The notes under the pieces are model-generated. The model saw only the letters and a program-made list of their open reading frames with translations, was not told the DNA's origin and did no database searches. From NCBI RefSeq assembly GCF_021130785.1, contig NW_025776796.1:620001-684000 (forward strand): a stretch of 64,000 nucleotides of DNA, given 5' to 3'. Shown piece after piece: positions 46,341-57,946 of this stretch. This DNA is from Homalodisca vitripennis. Lineage: Eukaryota > Arthropoda > Insecta > Hemiptera > Cicadellidae. Made by a program: the position numbers and the translations under genes. Each line of letters begins with the position of its first letter. Positions within the stretch are counted from its first letter, which is position 1.

Positions 46341-48769
46341 TTTAACATGCAGCTCCACTGTGTGACTTTAAATCAAACAGGATCCAGTTATTACAGCCGG
46401 AACGTTTTACAACGCGTGGCAAAAGACAACTTTTTACTTTTTATTCATTAAAATCTGGTCATACACTCAACCAGAAAACATATTCAAACGTACAATTTGG
46501 AAACTTAAATACATCCAGTTATTTTTCCAAATATTCCTACTTTAAGCGACGGACTCAGTTATTCTTTTTAATTGGTGGTCTTTTAATCATATTCAAAAAA
46601 CTCGCCAACATTATAAAATGTATTGGCACTGAAAAGGACTCAGTGTTTCTAACACCTTTGACGTTGGAGCGTTTTTGGATCAAACCTGGTAATTTGTTGA
46701 ATAAAACCTGCCTGTGAAGTAAAGCTTTTATAAACCACCGTTCTGTATGTACCCACTTCTATAGGTATCTATGCATATAGTCTTATACACTCGTATCTCG
46801 GCTATTCTTCATCGCACATTAAGACATACAAAACAGGGCTGTTTCCAAGATGTAGAGACCATAGGTATGCTTTGTAGGGTTTGTAATATTCAAACCACTG
46901 CTGAATCACTAGTAGGGTTGGCACATCAGCTTAATTATCTTTCCATATTTTATAGACATGTAATAGTACAGTTGAAATTCATTAACTTCTTATGGGTTGG
47001 CTAATTACATTATAAAATTACCACGTTGAGAAGAGAGGGAAATTTAAATTACATAAACACGCGAGTTTTGCATAAAATTAAGTGTAAAACAACATCAATG
47101 AATGCCATGCAACATCGTCTAACTAATGATTAACAGCAATGAACGTGAAGTTATTTTAAAGTTTCAAGGATTAAATGAGTTTGACAACGATGTAGAAAAC
47201 GCATTGAAGAAATATGGTCACTTTTAGTTAATTATTGATTTTAGGACATGGTTTAGAAGCCATAATGAACCTAATTGAAATCTTACTGTCTTCACATACC
47301 ACTTATTAAATTTTAGTCCGATGTATTGAGTAAGTAATGGCATTAAAAACCGTGATTTAATTCCTTTATATAACTGTAACCTTTTAGAGGCGTCAGTTGT
47401 GAGATGCTGTTCTATACGCGATATTGAACTTCAAAAGGTTTCTGGCATATACGGAGAGGACATAAATGCTTTGACCTCATTTATACTCTATTTTTAGAAC
47501 AAACCGCTTCCATAAGGAAAGGCTTTGAGATATTTCAGTGTTACAGTATTCAGTCAACCTAATTCTTAGGTATAAAACATTTTGGAATTCAATTCTGAAT
47601 ATAGTTTTTACCATATCAAAGTGCAGTCACACACTTATTTGCGCTTTAAAAGTTATTAATCTATACAAATTTCAATGTTAAATATTATATTCCATTCAAA
47701 AATGCTATATTCTACACAGGACATAACATGGTGGAAGTTGATTATTTGTATTTACTATTACAACTATAAAATACCATATATCATCTGCGGGTATATCATC
47801 ACCTACTAAAGTGGTGACAAAGTGATCACAACTTTTACTGATGCGTCCTTATCGTTTTATCGGTCTCTTAAAGAAAACTTTACTGTGGATTTATTGTCAC
47901 TTTGAGCCACTTCCTGGAATGCGTGATGTCAGAGACCCTGTGAGCTATTATATATATTTGATTGTCAATAAATAATAAAAAACCAATATGTTGGGAACAT
48001 ACTATTGAAATTTATCAATACATAGTTATTTTTCAATTAACAAAGATACAATAAAATTTACACTAAAAACAAGTTTAATCAATTTATAAAGGTTAATATA
48101 TATATTAGAAACTAATCAATGGAGGAAACGTCAAATGAGTTATGACTTCAATTCATGATCGTGAGTTTTGAGGATTTAGGGAAAACCCCAATATTACATT
48201 TTGAAAATCGGAAGGAAATTATAAAATTATTTAATTAACTATAATAGCAAGAACTAATACTAAGAAAATATTAGGCTCACAAATAAGGATCGTGTGGAAG
48301 AGCTGCTCGTTGTCTGAGTGATCCGATTCCTCAGATGGTGATATCTAATAGCATGGGATGTGTCACTATTTTTGGAATCAGAATCAATTTATTTATGTGA
48401 TAATAACATTGTATATAAAATAATACACATACTAAAATAATATAAATAGGTTAACATAAGGTCGCTTAATATAATTTACATATTTGTAAGGATCTGACAG
48501 GAATTCTTGTACAGTATATAAACATATTTCCAGAAAAATTGTTACTTTTTTTAAGTTTTTGAGTTGGATAGCTTTTTCAGGTAACGAGGCAGCGCTTTAT
48601 AGACCGGAACAGTGGATGCCCTTTTCAACAAGCGTCCGTCTATGGATCGGGTGGACTATGTTACACATGTGCCGTGTATTGTACTGGTGGTTAAAGGCAA
48701 TTTCCGAATATTTTTCGAATATAATATTATACGACATTATTTATTTTAAACCATAATAAATGCACTGTT
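46341..48769. other. A+T-rich DNA with one M6 piece
   Basis: M6 at about 46888-46960 (ATTCAAACCACTGCTG, CACTAGTAGGGTTGGC, CAGCTTAATTA), compare 57765-57840. The 77-codon frame at 46771-47004 covers this block and is not a gene. Nothing else recognised. The frame at 48559-48756 resembles no family I know. Confidence 0.45.
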
Positions 48770-50235
48770 ATAATTATTTATGCTGCAAAAAATTGGCGAT
48801 AAAAATAGAATAAACTACGTACTGTTGATATCAAGAGATAGTAAGAGCAGAAACTACGTCCTATGAAAAATAAAAATAACTCACTGTAGGTCCTGGTCCT
48901 GGGCCTCTCTCTGAGCCGCACATTGTGTTCCTTGTTCAGTGGCTCTCCGAGATGCTGCGATTAGAGTGAATTTGGAATATACTACTGAACAATGCAAAAC
49001 ATTTAAATATACCGAAACTTTCTACCGTTTTTTCCATGGATATAAGAAATTTCGATGTGTACTTGTGTAGGGGACATATCAGATGTCTCTTTAATAAGAG
49101 TCCATATTTTATCCTATGCAAGTAACGTTCTTATATAATTAAAGCCGTAATGACATGTTTCATTTGCACTTATTTTCCAGTCCGGGAAAGAAAACTTTAC
49201 GAGTATAAGCAGACAGCCTTGAGTTACGTAAAAGTGTATTTCCTCCAAAGATGAAATTGATCGTCAGCAAAAAGTTTTTCTTTGGTGCGGGGGTTGTATT
49301 TACAGTCACAACGAAGTTCAAAAATATTAATTGCTATGTTTATGCAAAAATAACTGTTTTATTAAACACATTTAAATCCTACTTTCATACACGTAAGTGA
49401 TAGTGATATAACCGTCAGTCAACGATATGGAGAAACTAATTAACCATTTTCAGTCAAGTATTTGTTATCGATACTTCAAAAAAGATTCAAATTTTTATAT
49501 TTTCACAAATTGTAACCTACGAAACTTTAAACCTGTAAATAATTCTTTATAAAATGCAATAGTTTACTAATCTTTATGTTTTAGTCCAACCTTAGCCATT
49601 AAGTTAAACGTTCTAAGCATTTGCAAATATTGCAAACAGCCTTGAGTTTCGTGAACATTGATAAAATTGATAGAAATTTTGCACCTAAAATTGTAATTGA
49701 TTGTCCGCTAAAATTAGCTTTGATACGTAAAAAGCTACAAGAATAGAATGAATTATAAAGATGTAAAAAAATAATGAGCGAAATCTTTATCAAAGATACA
49801 TATTTGTTTCGTTAAAAATATTAACATCCAACCTTCAGACACGTAAACCATAGTGATATCACAGTCCGCTAACGATATGGAAAGACAAAACTAGTCATTT
49901 TCAGCAAAGTATTGTCAAACATTCCAGTGTATATATTTTTTAGAAAGGGTGACCTATGATACTTAAAATCTGTAAATTATTCTTTTTAAAATTCACTAGT
50001 TTACTTATTTTCGTACTTCATCCTGATCCTGATCATAAAAATTTCTCAAAGAGTCCCAGTCAGACAGCTGAGTATGTACTATGTGTTTTATTACTACACA
50101 GCCTGGCAGCTACAAAGTAAACTAGCTTTTGATTGAGTACTTCCATTACATGAAGGATTTTATTGGAAACTCTTATTAATACAAAAAGGGTTTAAAATAT
50201 GACCATTAGTACAGAATATTGTATCTTGAACAAGT

Positions 50236-50499
50236 CAAAGACGTAGCCTGGCACAAGTTTGGGGGGGGGGGTGCAGACAACTGATATTTTACCGGAGATT
50301 GACATAGAGTAAAGGCCTCATTTTGTTTCATAAAATATTATTGACCAATTTTTTGTTGAAAACGATATTCCAACAGTGAATGTCAGTAATACTGAATTAT
50401 TAAGTAATAATATTCGATTATTAATGAATTAAACATTTTGTTTGAATTGAAAATTCGGGGGTACGGATCCCTAGGGGCCTCTTGCTGGATACGTCCTTG
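50236..50499. mobile_element. Candidate MITE, about 264 bp
   Basis: Ends are imperfect terminal inverted repeats: CAAAGACGTAGCCTGGC (50236-50252) and, reading inward from the right, CAAGGACGTATCCAGC (50484-50499). A G-run follows the left end and GGGGGTACGGATCCC, GGGGCC precede the right end. The paralogue near 12670-12700 (TTGACCAAGTTTTATTTAAC) has neighbouring sequence without the insert, as expected of an empty site. No coding capacity. The superfamily is not assignable because no clear target duplication is visible. Confidence 0.65.
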
Positions 50500-50731
50500 G
50501 TTCAACTTATTAGTAGTGGATTTACTATTACGAAATTTGAAAAATAAAACATTTTATAACTCCAAAAAACCTATAAATATTTATCAAGAAAACATGTAAA
50601 TATAAAAGGTGTTCATTTGGCAACCGCTATACCTTCTATCATTATTTTATTACACATTTATAATTCAAATTAATACATATTACATATATAGTTTCAAACA
50701 TCTATACATAATTCATCACATACCTATGTAT

Positions 50732-50762
50732 GGCGTTTTAAATTCGTTGAATTTAAAACGCC
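50732..50762. other. Perfect 14-bp hairpin
   Basis: GGCGTTTTAAATTC (50732-50745), loop GTT, GAATTTAAAACGCC (50749-50762), exact reverse complements. No T-run follows, and no gene precedes it, so it is not called a terminator. Confidence 0.9.
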
Positions 50763-51300
50763 TTAGTCAGTAATGCAGGGTGTAACACGGACGTGAAATA
50801 AAGAACTGCTCCGTCAGTAGTAGTTAGAGACTAAGGTTGGAAACTTGCATTGTTATTAGTAAACGGTATTCCCAACTTGAGAAGATGACTTGATGTTACT
50901 GTAATAACGTTTACAAAAGTAGTTTACAGGAATTTAATTTTTAGCCAGGTTTTTTTTCTCGCATACGCAAAATATTTGCAGAAGTATATAATTTAGCTAC
51001 GAATATAGCCTACTTTTAAATAAAATATAGCCTCCTACCTATGCTTCATTAATTACTTAAAGAAACGCATTGACGGAAGTATTTTTAATCCAATTTACAA
51101 GAGAAAATGGCTGAAAACAGTGGATATATCTATTTCCTGGAGAGAATTTATACTTTAAGCATACTTTGAAAATGTTTTGGTCTAACAGGTTCACGTTTTA
51201 CTATATTAAAAACTGATTTAGGAGCTCGTGTTATTATCCTTTACTCTATGGTTGGTCTGTGGTCACTTGAACTTTTAGTCTGTTTCTAGACGAGATGGGA

Positions 51301-51849
51301 ATTCACCTGGGTGAAAGAGGATTTGAAAGAAAAAAGAGTTGGGTTTAGAAAACTCTCTCTTGTCACCCGTCTCTCTGTTTGCCAGCACAGTCTCTAGATC
51401 ACACTGGCTGAGGGTGTAGGGTTATTGATGGTAATGATATAATTTATTTACTTTAAATATATATGTTACTGTTCTCTAAATGGGATATTTGGAATTGCCA
51501 CTTCACTTCAGACTTCATTGATTAATTTTTATTAGCTTGAAACTTGAGGATAGTAGAGTCAAGTCAGAATCTTATAATGTAAGAAACGGGAACTTACCAT
51601 AAATATTTTATAATATTAGTTGCATACGTCAAGTGCCATTCAACAGGCTTTGCTATGTTCACATGCATTATATTACTCTGTAGTTCATTTTATTTTATTT
51701 TCGATATATATGCGTAGAGATAATTAGGCAAACAATCATACAGATCAGAACTTTTTACATCTTACGAAGACAGAAGAAAGTTCGAGTGAGCTTAATAAGT
51801 GATAGGTTTCTGTGACGCTTCCATGGTTGACCATGCACCATAATAAATA
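51301..51849. other. A+T-rich DNA without identified genes
   Basis: Linker between the unit 20 paralogue and unit B. A GAAAGAGGATTTGAAAGAAA purine-rich patch is at 51315. Nothing else recognised. Confidence 0.45.
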
Positions 51850-54800
51850 ACTCATTCTTGTCTATGTAGACATTTCTTGCAAGGTTTTATACCAGTTTTC
51901 TGGTAAGCAAGCTACGATACCACAATGCAAGAATACGATAGAGTTATATATTGTCACCAAACGTTCTACATTGACTTCCACATAATATTATTCATATTTA
52001 CTCTACGAATAAATGTTTTACTTACGAGAACCTTACAGTATAGTACTCAGTTTGATTAAATATTTATGTAGTCTACTATTTTCTCATTTCCATCATAGTT
52101 ACCTATAACTACTTTGCAAAAGAATTCGGTGACGCACATCCAAGTCCCATCACATACACTAACGCACACTAACATACACATAATAACATACACTAATATC
52201 AAACGCAGTTTTCCTCAAATATAAATTAAGCTTCATGCAAATTTTCAAGTCTGTAGGTCGGTTCGTTTTCGGATATTGTGCAGACTGATAGACAGACAAA
52301 ATGTAAATATTTCAACCCTCAGGAGTGATATTTCGATAACGCTCGGCGAACTACTTATGTTTTAATATAACAAAATTAAAATAAGTGGAATACAGTGTGA
52401 CAATATAAAGACACAGAGCGTCTTGGGTACCACATCCTAAATAGCAAAATTATCGCACTTATCAGTATAAGTTAAAATAAGTAGGTAAAGTTTAAACTTA
52501 ACATTTTTGTCTATTGTGTCGTATAAATTTATATTATTATCAATTCAATTATCTAGTGGAATTAAGGGAGTAAACTTTGAAAAGGATTTTTAGATTAACA
52601 TTTAATTTGAAGTACCATGGACATTACCTATAATAAAAATCTAAGAACTGAAATTAAATTAAAAAATTGAATGTCACAAATATTTGTTTTAAGCTTTATA
52701 ATGTTTTCAAATAATAAAGACTGTTACGTTTTCTAATAACTATTTTAAAGCTGTAGAAAAATGAAAATAAACTTAAGCTAATATGCATTTGAAGTCATTA
52801 TGCGAGTTACTTTATCTTCATAATAGTCGATGTCGTAAAGTTTCTCAATAACATTGACGAATACAATGTTTTCGTTAATTAGGAATCAAATCTGATATGA
52901 CCTTAGAGTCGAGTAAAGACAATAATATGTATTTAATATAGTGTGATTTTTTCTACGAATTCAAAACAATGCATCCACATGTTCAGGTTTACAATACGAA
53001 ATGTTTGAGGCTCTTTAAAAATCTAGTTTGCAAATGTACACTATTTTAAGTCAAAGCTAATTGAGTTTCACAGTTCAATGTATAAATTAAAGATTATAGG
53101 GTAAAACATTATGGCACTATCATTCATTAACAAGAGAAAATATTTAATAGCAATTTTTCGTAAAATTTGTTATGTTTAAGAAAAATGAGCATTTAACAAC
53201 CAGTGCCTTACTTACCCCGGTATCTGGGTATAAACACTAACACCTACAAGGTTATATAGCTCGTCACTTCTTAACAATTATATTATTGGTTCCCATCTGA
53301 TTTTGCAGTAAATTGGCTTTCCTGACAGGGTGTGATGAAAATTATATCGCGATAAATAACTTTTGTTTAAAAGTTTTCTTCCAAGTAATAACCCGGCATT
53401 ATTTCCAAATATAGAATTTTCATTTACTTTTCTTAAGAGGAAAAATTATCATTAATAGTGTAAGTTAAACATTTAAAGGTGACAATGTAACCTAAGAAGT
53501 TAATTCTAACCCATATATATTAAGTATAATTTCAATCGGCAATTTCTAGACTCTTGTAAAGTGGTGGATGAGAGAGTCTGATAGTAATCACATCAACTAG
53601 TTGAATAAATTAAAAGATATAGTACTATAATTCTCCTCAAATCTGTAAGAAACTGTGTTTAGAAATGATTGAGTTTAAAGAAATTTAAACGCAATAAGTT
53701 AAGAATTTAAATCCTAAATGAACTTACATTTAATAATTTTAAAATTATTTTCAATATTTAAACTAGTATAAAATGCCTGAAAGATTTCTCTTCAGATACA
53801 TTCAATAAAATAATTTCTTTTGGTAATCTTTACAACCTTTTTATAAAATATTTGACAATGGATTTAAAAAAATTTGGTGATTTTGAAGAAGATAGTTGTA
53901 AACTGATACTTTCTGTACACTTGGAGTACTGAAGTGGATGTTATACCATAAAATCACCAGTTTTTCGCTTCGTGCACAAAACATACGAAAGTTATTTGTT
54001 GGTCAAGATAAAACAAGAAAATAAACTCAATTGTAAAAATTCACTAATGAATGATAACCCTTTTAACTGCAAATGGAACTGTTCCATTTGTATTTGCTGT
54101 GGTTAACACACTCGCTAAAATCTAAGATATAAATTTGCTTTGATTACGAAGAATAATCTAAGAAAAAAGTTTGAAGTGTAAATCGTTAAAGTAACTCATC
54201 TATATTTCCTTGTCTCGATCCTGGTCTTCGTCAGCGTACTCCGGGTGTAGATTTTTCCACGTACTGCGTGTTAACCGAATTGAACATGTTAAAACGAACA
54301 GTGAAAATAGGTCCTGGTCCTTGTAAAGCTTTTGGTCGTGCTTCTATAACCGTGTGTTGTTCAACAAATTTTGTAAAATAACACTAATAAATTTATCAAA
54401 AACGTTGAAGTACCTGTTCTTTGTTGTTTCTATGGATGTTTTAAAATATATTATAATGTACATTGTTTGTATGTTTTCATCTGTTTCTTTTTAATGCTAT
54501 TCATCTTCACTTGCTTGTTTACGTCATGACTAATATTATTAATAAATCGATTTTTGTTATCAGATTACCCGAAGAGATACATACTATAGAAATAAACATG
54601 GTTTTATTTCTCGTCTTACATTAATGTTCAACGTGATAATTTATCATAATTTAGATCCAATATTCAGGCAAAATACTCGATAATTATATAATGTCCATTG
54701 CTAATTAGTATATATCTGCAACGGAAAAGAACCTTTGTAGATTTGAGTTTTTTCTCTTTTGATGTATCTAACTTAAATGGTCTACATAACATTCTATGCA

Positions 54801-55203
54801 GACCTGTAACATTCTTTACAGGTGTAAAGTTCCTTATAGCAAATAACTTAATATAATCGATTAACTTATTAAATCAAAAACACATTATTTGAAAAGTAGG
54901 TTAGACAGGATGAGGATTAAATACTATTACTTTTAATTTGGAAATAGTCTATCGCCGATCTGCTTGTACTATTTAACACCTGTATGCCGCGGATAAAACT
55001 TAGGCTATAACTATTTTCATAACCAGTCTGAATTGTTCAAACTTCTGTCAGGTTATCGTACTGGTTGAATTAACTGTCAATACTCACTGCAAAGTTGACA
55101 TTGATTACTCTCCTGTACTTTAACAAATTATTATTTTACATTAATATACATCTCATGGTACAGACCTTTTAAATTTCTGTATAAAAAACTTTTACATTTA
55201 TTC
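51850..55203 (+). repeat. Repeat unit B (type a, most complete)
   Basis: TTTTATACCAGTTTTCTGG (51886), P block at 52120-52350 (TAAATTAAGCTTCATGC, GGTCGGTTCGTTTTCGG, AGACAGACAAAATG), GTGGAATACAGTGTGACAAT (52387), and TGCGAGTTACTTTATCT (52803). Then TATCTGGGTATAAACAC (53222), M5 (53565), stem-loop (53906), M2 (54190-54290), M3 (54420), M4 (54510-54740) and M6-like (55030-55130). The P-to-P distance to unit C is 3.1 kb. Confidence 0.75.
53906..53938 (+). other. M1 stem-loop, type a
   Basis: Left arm ATACTTTCTGTAC (53906-53918), right arm GTACTGAAGTGGAT with one extra base. Most positions still pair. Confidence 0.55.
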
Positions 55204-57946
55204 CAACTAAAGGAACTTTCAAACATATTAGATGACGCTCATTCCTAATTCCATCGGTTATAATGCACTAATAGCAAACACAGTCTTCCTCAAATATAAA
55301 TTAAGCTTCATTGAAATATTTAAATACTATAGGTCGGTTCGTTTTAGGGATATCTTGCAGACTAACAAACAGAAGTAACACGGTCATTTACCGATAATTA
55401 CAAGTTAAGGACTGAAATTAATTTAAAGAATCCAAAATGTCCATATTTTCTGTAAGCATTATATTAATTTAACAAACACAGACTATTAAGCCTTCTAATA
55501 AAACTTTGAAAACAAAACACAACTGAAAATAAATCTTAGAGATAATATAAATTTAAGTTTCTCATGCGAGTTACGTTATCTGCATTGGTTATCGATGTAG
55601 ATGTTTCTCAATGTCATTGACAAATGCAATGTTTCTCAATAAATAGGAATCAAATATGATATGACCCTACAGGTTTAGTGAAGACAATAATATGATTTAA
55701 TATAGCGTGTTTTTTTCTATGAATTTAAAAGAATGCATCCACATCCTCACGTTCCAATACGAAATGTTCGAGGCTCTTTAAATATCTAATTTGCAATTTA
55801 CACTATTTTATTTCAAAGTTAATTGGGTTTTACAGTTCTATGTATAAATTCAAGATTATTGTGTACAAAAATTATGGTACTCAGTCATTAATAAGAGAAA
55901 ATATTGAATAGCAATTTATAGTACCATTTACTATGATTAAAGTAAAATGAGCATGTAACAAACAGAGCCTTAGTTTGCCCAGGTATCTGGGTATAAAACT
56001 GAAACACCTATAAGTTTTAGATGGCTCGGCACTTCTTAACAATTGTATTAATGGTTCATATCTAATTTTGGCAGTAGACTGACTTTCCTGACAGTGTGTA
56101 ATGGAAAATTATATCCCAATACAAGATTTTTGTAAAAAGTTCTCTACCAAGTAGAACCCGGGCATTTACAAATATAGAATTTTCATTTACTTTCTTAAGA
56201 AAATTATCGTTAATAGTGGAAATTAAACTACATAGAGTCATAAGAAACTAAGAAGTTGTTTCTATAACCGTATAATTTAAATTGGCAAAATTCAATCGGC
56301 TGTTGTAAAGTGGAAAGAGAGCTCTGGTGGTAATATCATCATCTAATTGAATAAATTAAAAGATAAAGACCATAATTCTCCTCAAATCTGTACAACACCG
56401 TATATGGAAATCATTCATATTAAACAACTTAACGCAATACGTTCTGAATTTAAATCCTAAATAAGCTAACATTTACTAATTTAAAAATTATTTTCAATAT
56501 TTACACTAGTATAAAATGCCTGAAAGGAATTCTCTCAGACACATTTAAGTAAGTAATTCTCTTGGTAATCTTTAAACCTTTATATAAAATATGTGAGAAT
56601 GGATATTAAAACCCTTCGACGAATTTCAGGACAATGTTGTAAACTGATTCTTTCTGTACACTTAGAGTACTGAAGGGATTTAAAACCATAAATCACAAGT
56701 GTTTACAGTTCGTCTACAAAAAATACGAAAGTTATTTGTAGGTCAAGATAAAACAAGACAAAAAACTTATTGTATAATTCAATTAAGATAATCCTTTTTA
56801 ACTGCAAATGGAACTGTTCTACTGTATTTGCTGTTTTTAATTATCGCTAAATCTAAGATGGAAATAATTGATTTCATTAAGAAAAAACGAAGAAAAAACT
56901 TTGAATTGTAAATCAATAAAGTAACTCATCTGTAATTACTTGTCTCGATCCTGGTCTTTGTTAGCGTACTCCGGGTGGACATTTTCCGCGTTACTGCGTG
57001 TTGAACGAATTGAAAATTAAAACGAACAATGAAAAAAGGTCCTGGTCCTTGTCAAGATTTTGGTCATCGCACTTGTTCCAGGTCGTGCTTCTATAACCGT
57101 GTGTTCAACAAATTTTGTAAATAACACGATTGAGTTTTATCAAAAACTTTTTTGTATCTGTTTCTTTGTTGTTTCTATGGATATTTAAAATATATTAATA
57201 TGTACACTGTTTGTATGTTTCATCTGTTTCTTTTTAATGCTTTTCATCTTCACTTGCTTGTTTACGTCATGACTAATATTAATACTAAATCGATTTTTTT
57301 ATCAGATTCCCGAACAGATACATACTATAGAGACAAACATGTTTTATGTTTCGTCTTACATTAACGTCAAAGTGATTGTTTATGATAATTTTAGATCCAA
57401 TATTCAGGAACAATACACGATATATCATGTCACTGCTAAGTATTATATCTGCAACGAAAAGAACATTTTTAGATTTGAGTTTTCACTTTGATGTATCTAA
57501 CTTAAATGGTCTACATAACATTCATGCAGACTTGTAACATTCTTTACAGGTGTAAAGTTCCTTGGAGCAAATAACTTTACTATAGCCATAACTTATCAAA
57601 TAAACAATACATTATTTGAAAAGTAGGTTAGATAGGATGAGGATTAAAAACTATTACTTTTAATTTTGAAATAGTTTACGCCGATCTGCTTGTACTAATC
57701 AACACCTGTATACCGCGGACCAAACTTAGGCTATAACTATTTTCCTAACCAGGTCTGCAATGTTCAAACTTCTGTCCTAACACTAGTAGGGTTGTAGTAC
57801 TGGTTTAATTAACTTTCTATACTTATTGCATAGTTGACATTGATTACTCTCCTGTACTTTAAACAAATTAATATTTTACACTAATATATGTATCATAGTA
57901 GAAACTTATTAAATTTCTGCACAAAATACTATTACATTTATTCCAA
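55204..57946 (+). repeat. Repeat unit C (type a), tandem duplicate of B
   Basis: Directly follows B and repeats it in order: P block (55222-55370), TGCGAGTTACGTTATCT (55567), TATCTGGGTATAAAACT (55984), M5 (56317), stem-loop (56647), M2 (56930-57005), M3 (57170), M4 (57250-57480) and M6 (57775-57840). Both units end alike (CATTTATTCCAAC at 55193 and 57938). Compared with A and B it lacks about 310 bp after the P block. The 70-codon plus frame at 57152-57364 is M3-M4 sequence, not a gene. Confidence 0.78.
56647..56679 (+). other. M1 stem-loop, type a
   Basis: Left arm ATTCTTTCTGTAC (56647-56659), loop ACTTAGA, right arm GTACTGAAGGGAT (56667-56679). Twelve of 13 positions pair with two wobbles. 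The single mismatch is T opposite T. Confidence 0.7.

Larger units (their letters stand above)
48780..51300 (+). repeat. Repeat unit 20, paralogue of 11640-13519, carrying a MITE
   Basis: M2 at about 48886-48965 (TAGGTCCTGGTCCTGGGCC, GTGTTCCTTGTTCAG, TCTCCGAGATGCTGCGATTA), M3 at about 49030, then a long collinear match with 11900-13500. A 264-bp insert at 50236-50499 is absent from the paralogue. A strong hairpin is at 50732-50762. Frames here (48936-49121, 49599-49793) are chance. Confidence 0.65.

Noticed and set aside
50732..50762. Hairpin as a transcription terminator
   Set aside because: No T-run, no upstream gene, and the genome is eukaryotic.
1513..56679. Stem-loop as a Helitron 3' end
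   Set aside because: Helitrons need a hairpin about 10 bp before a CTRR end. No CTRR follows at a constant position, and the copies continue collinearly into M2.
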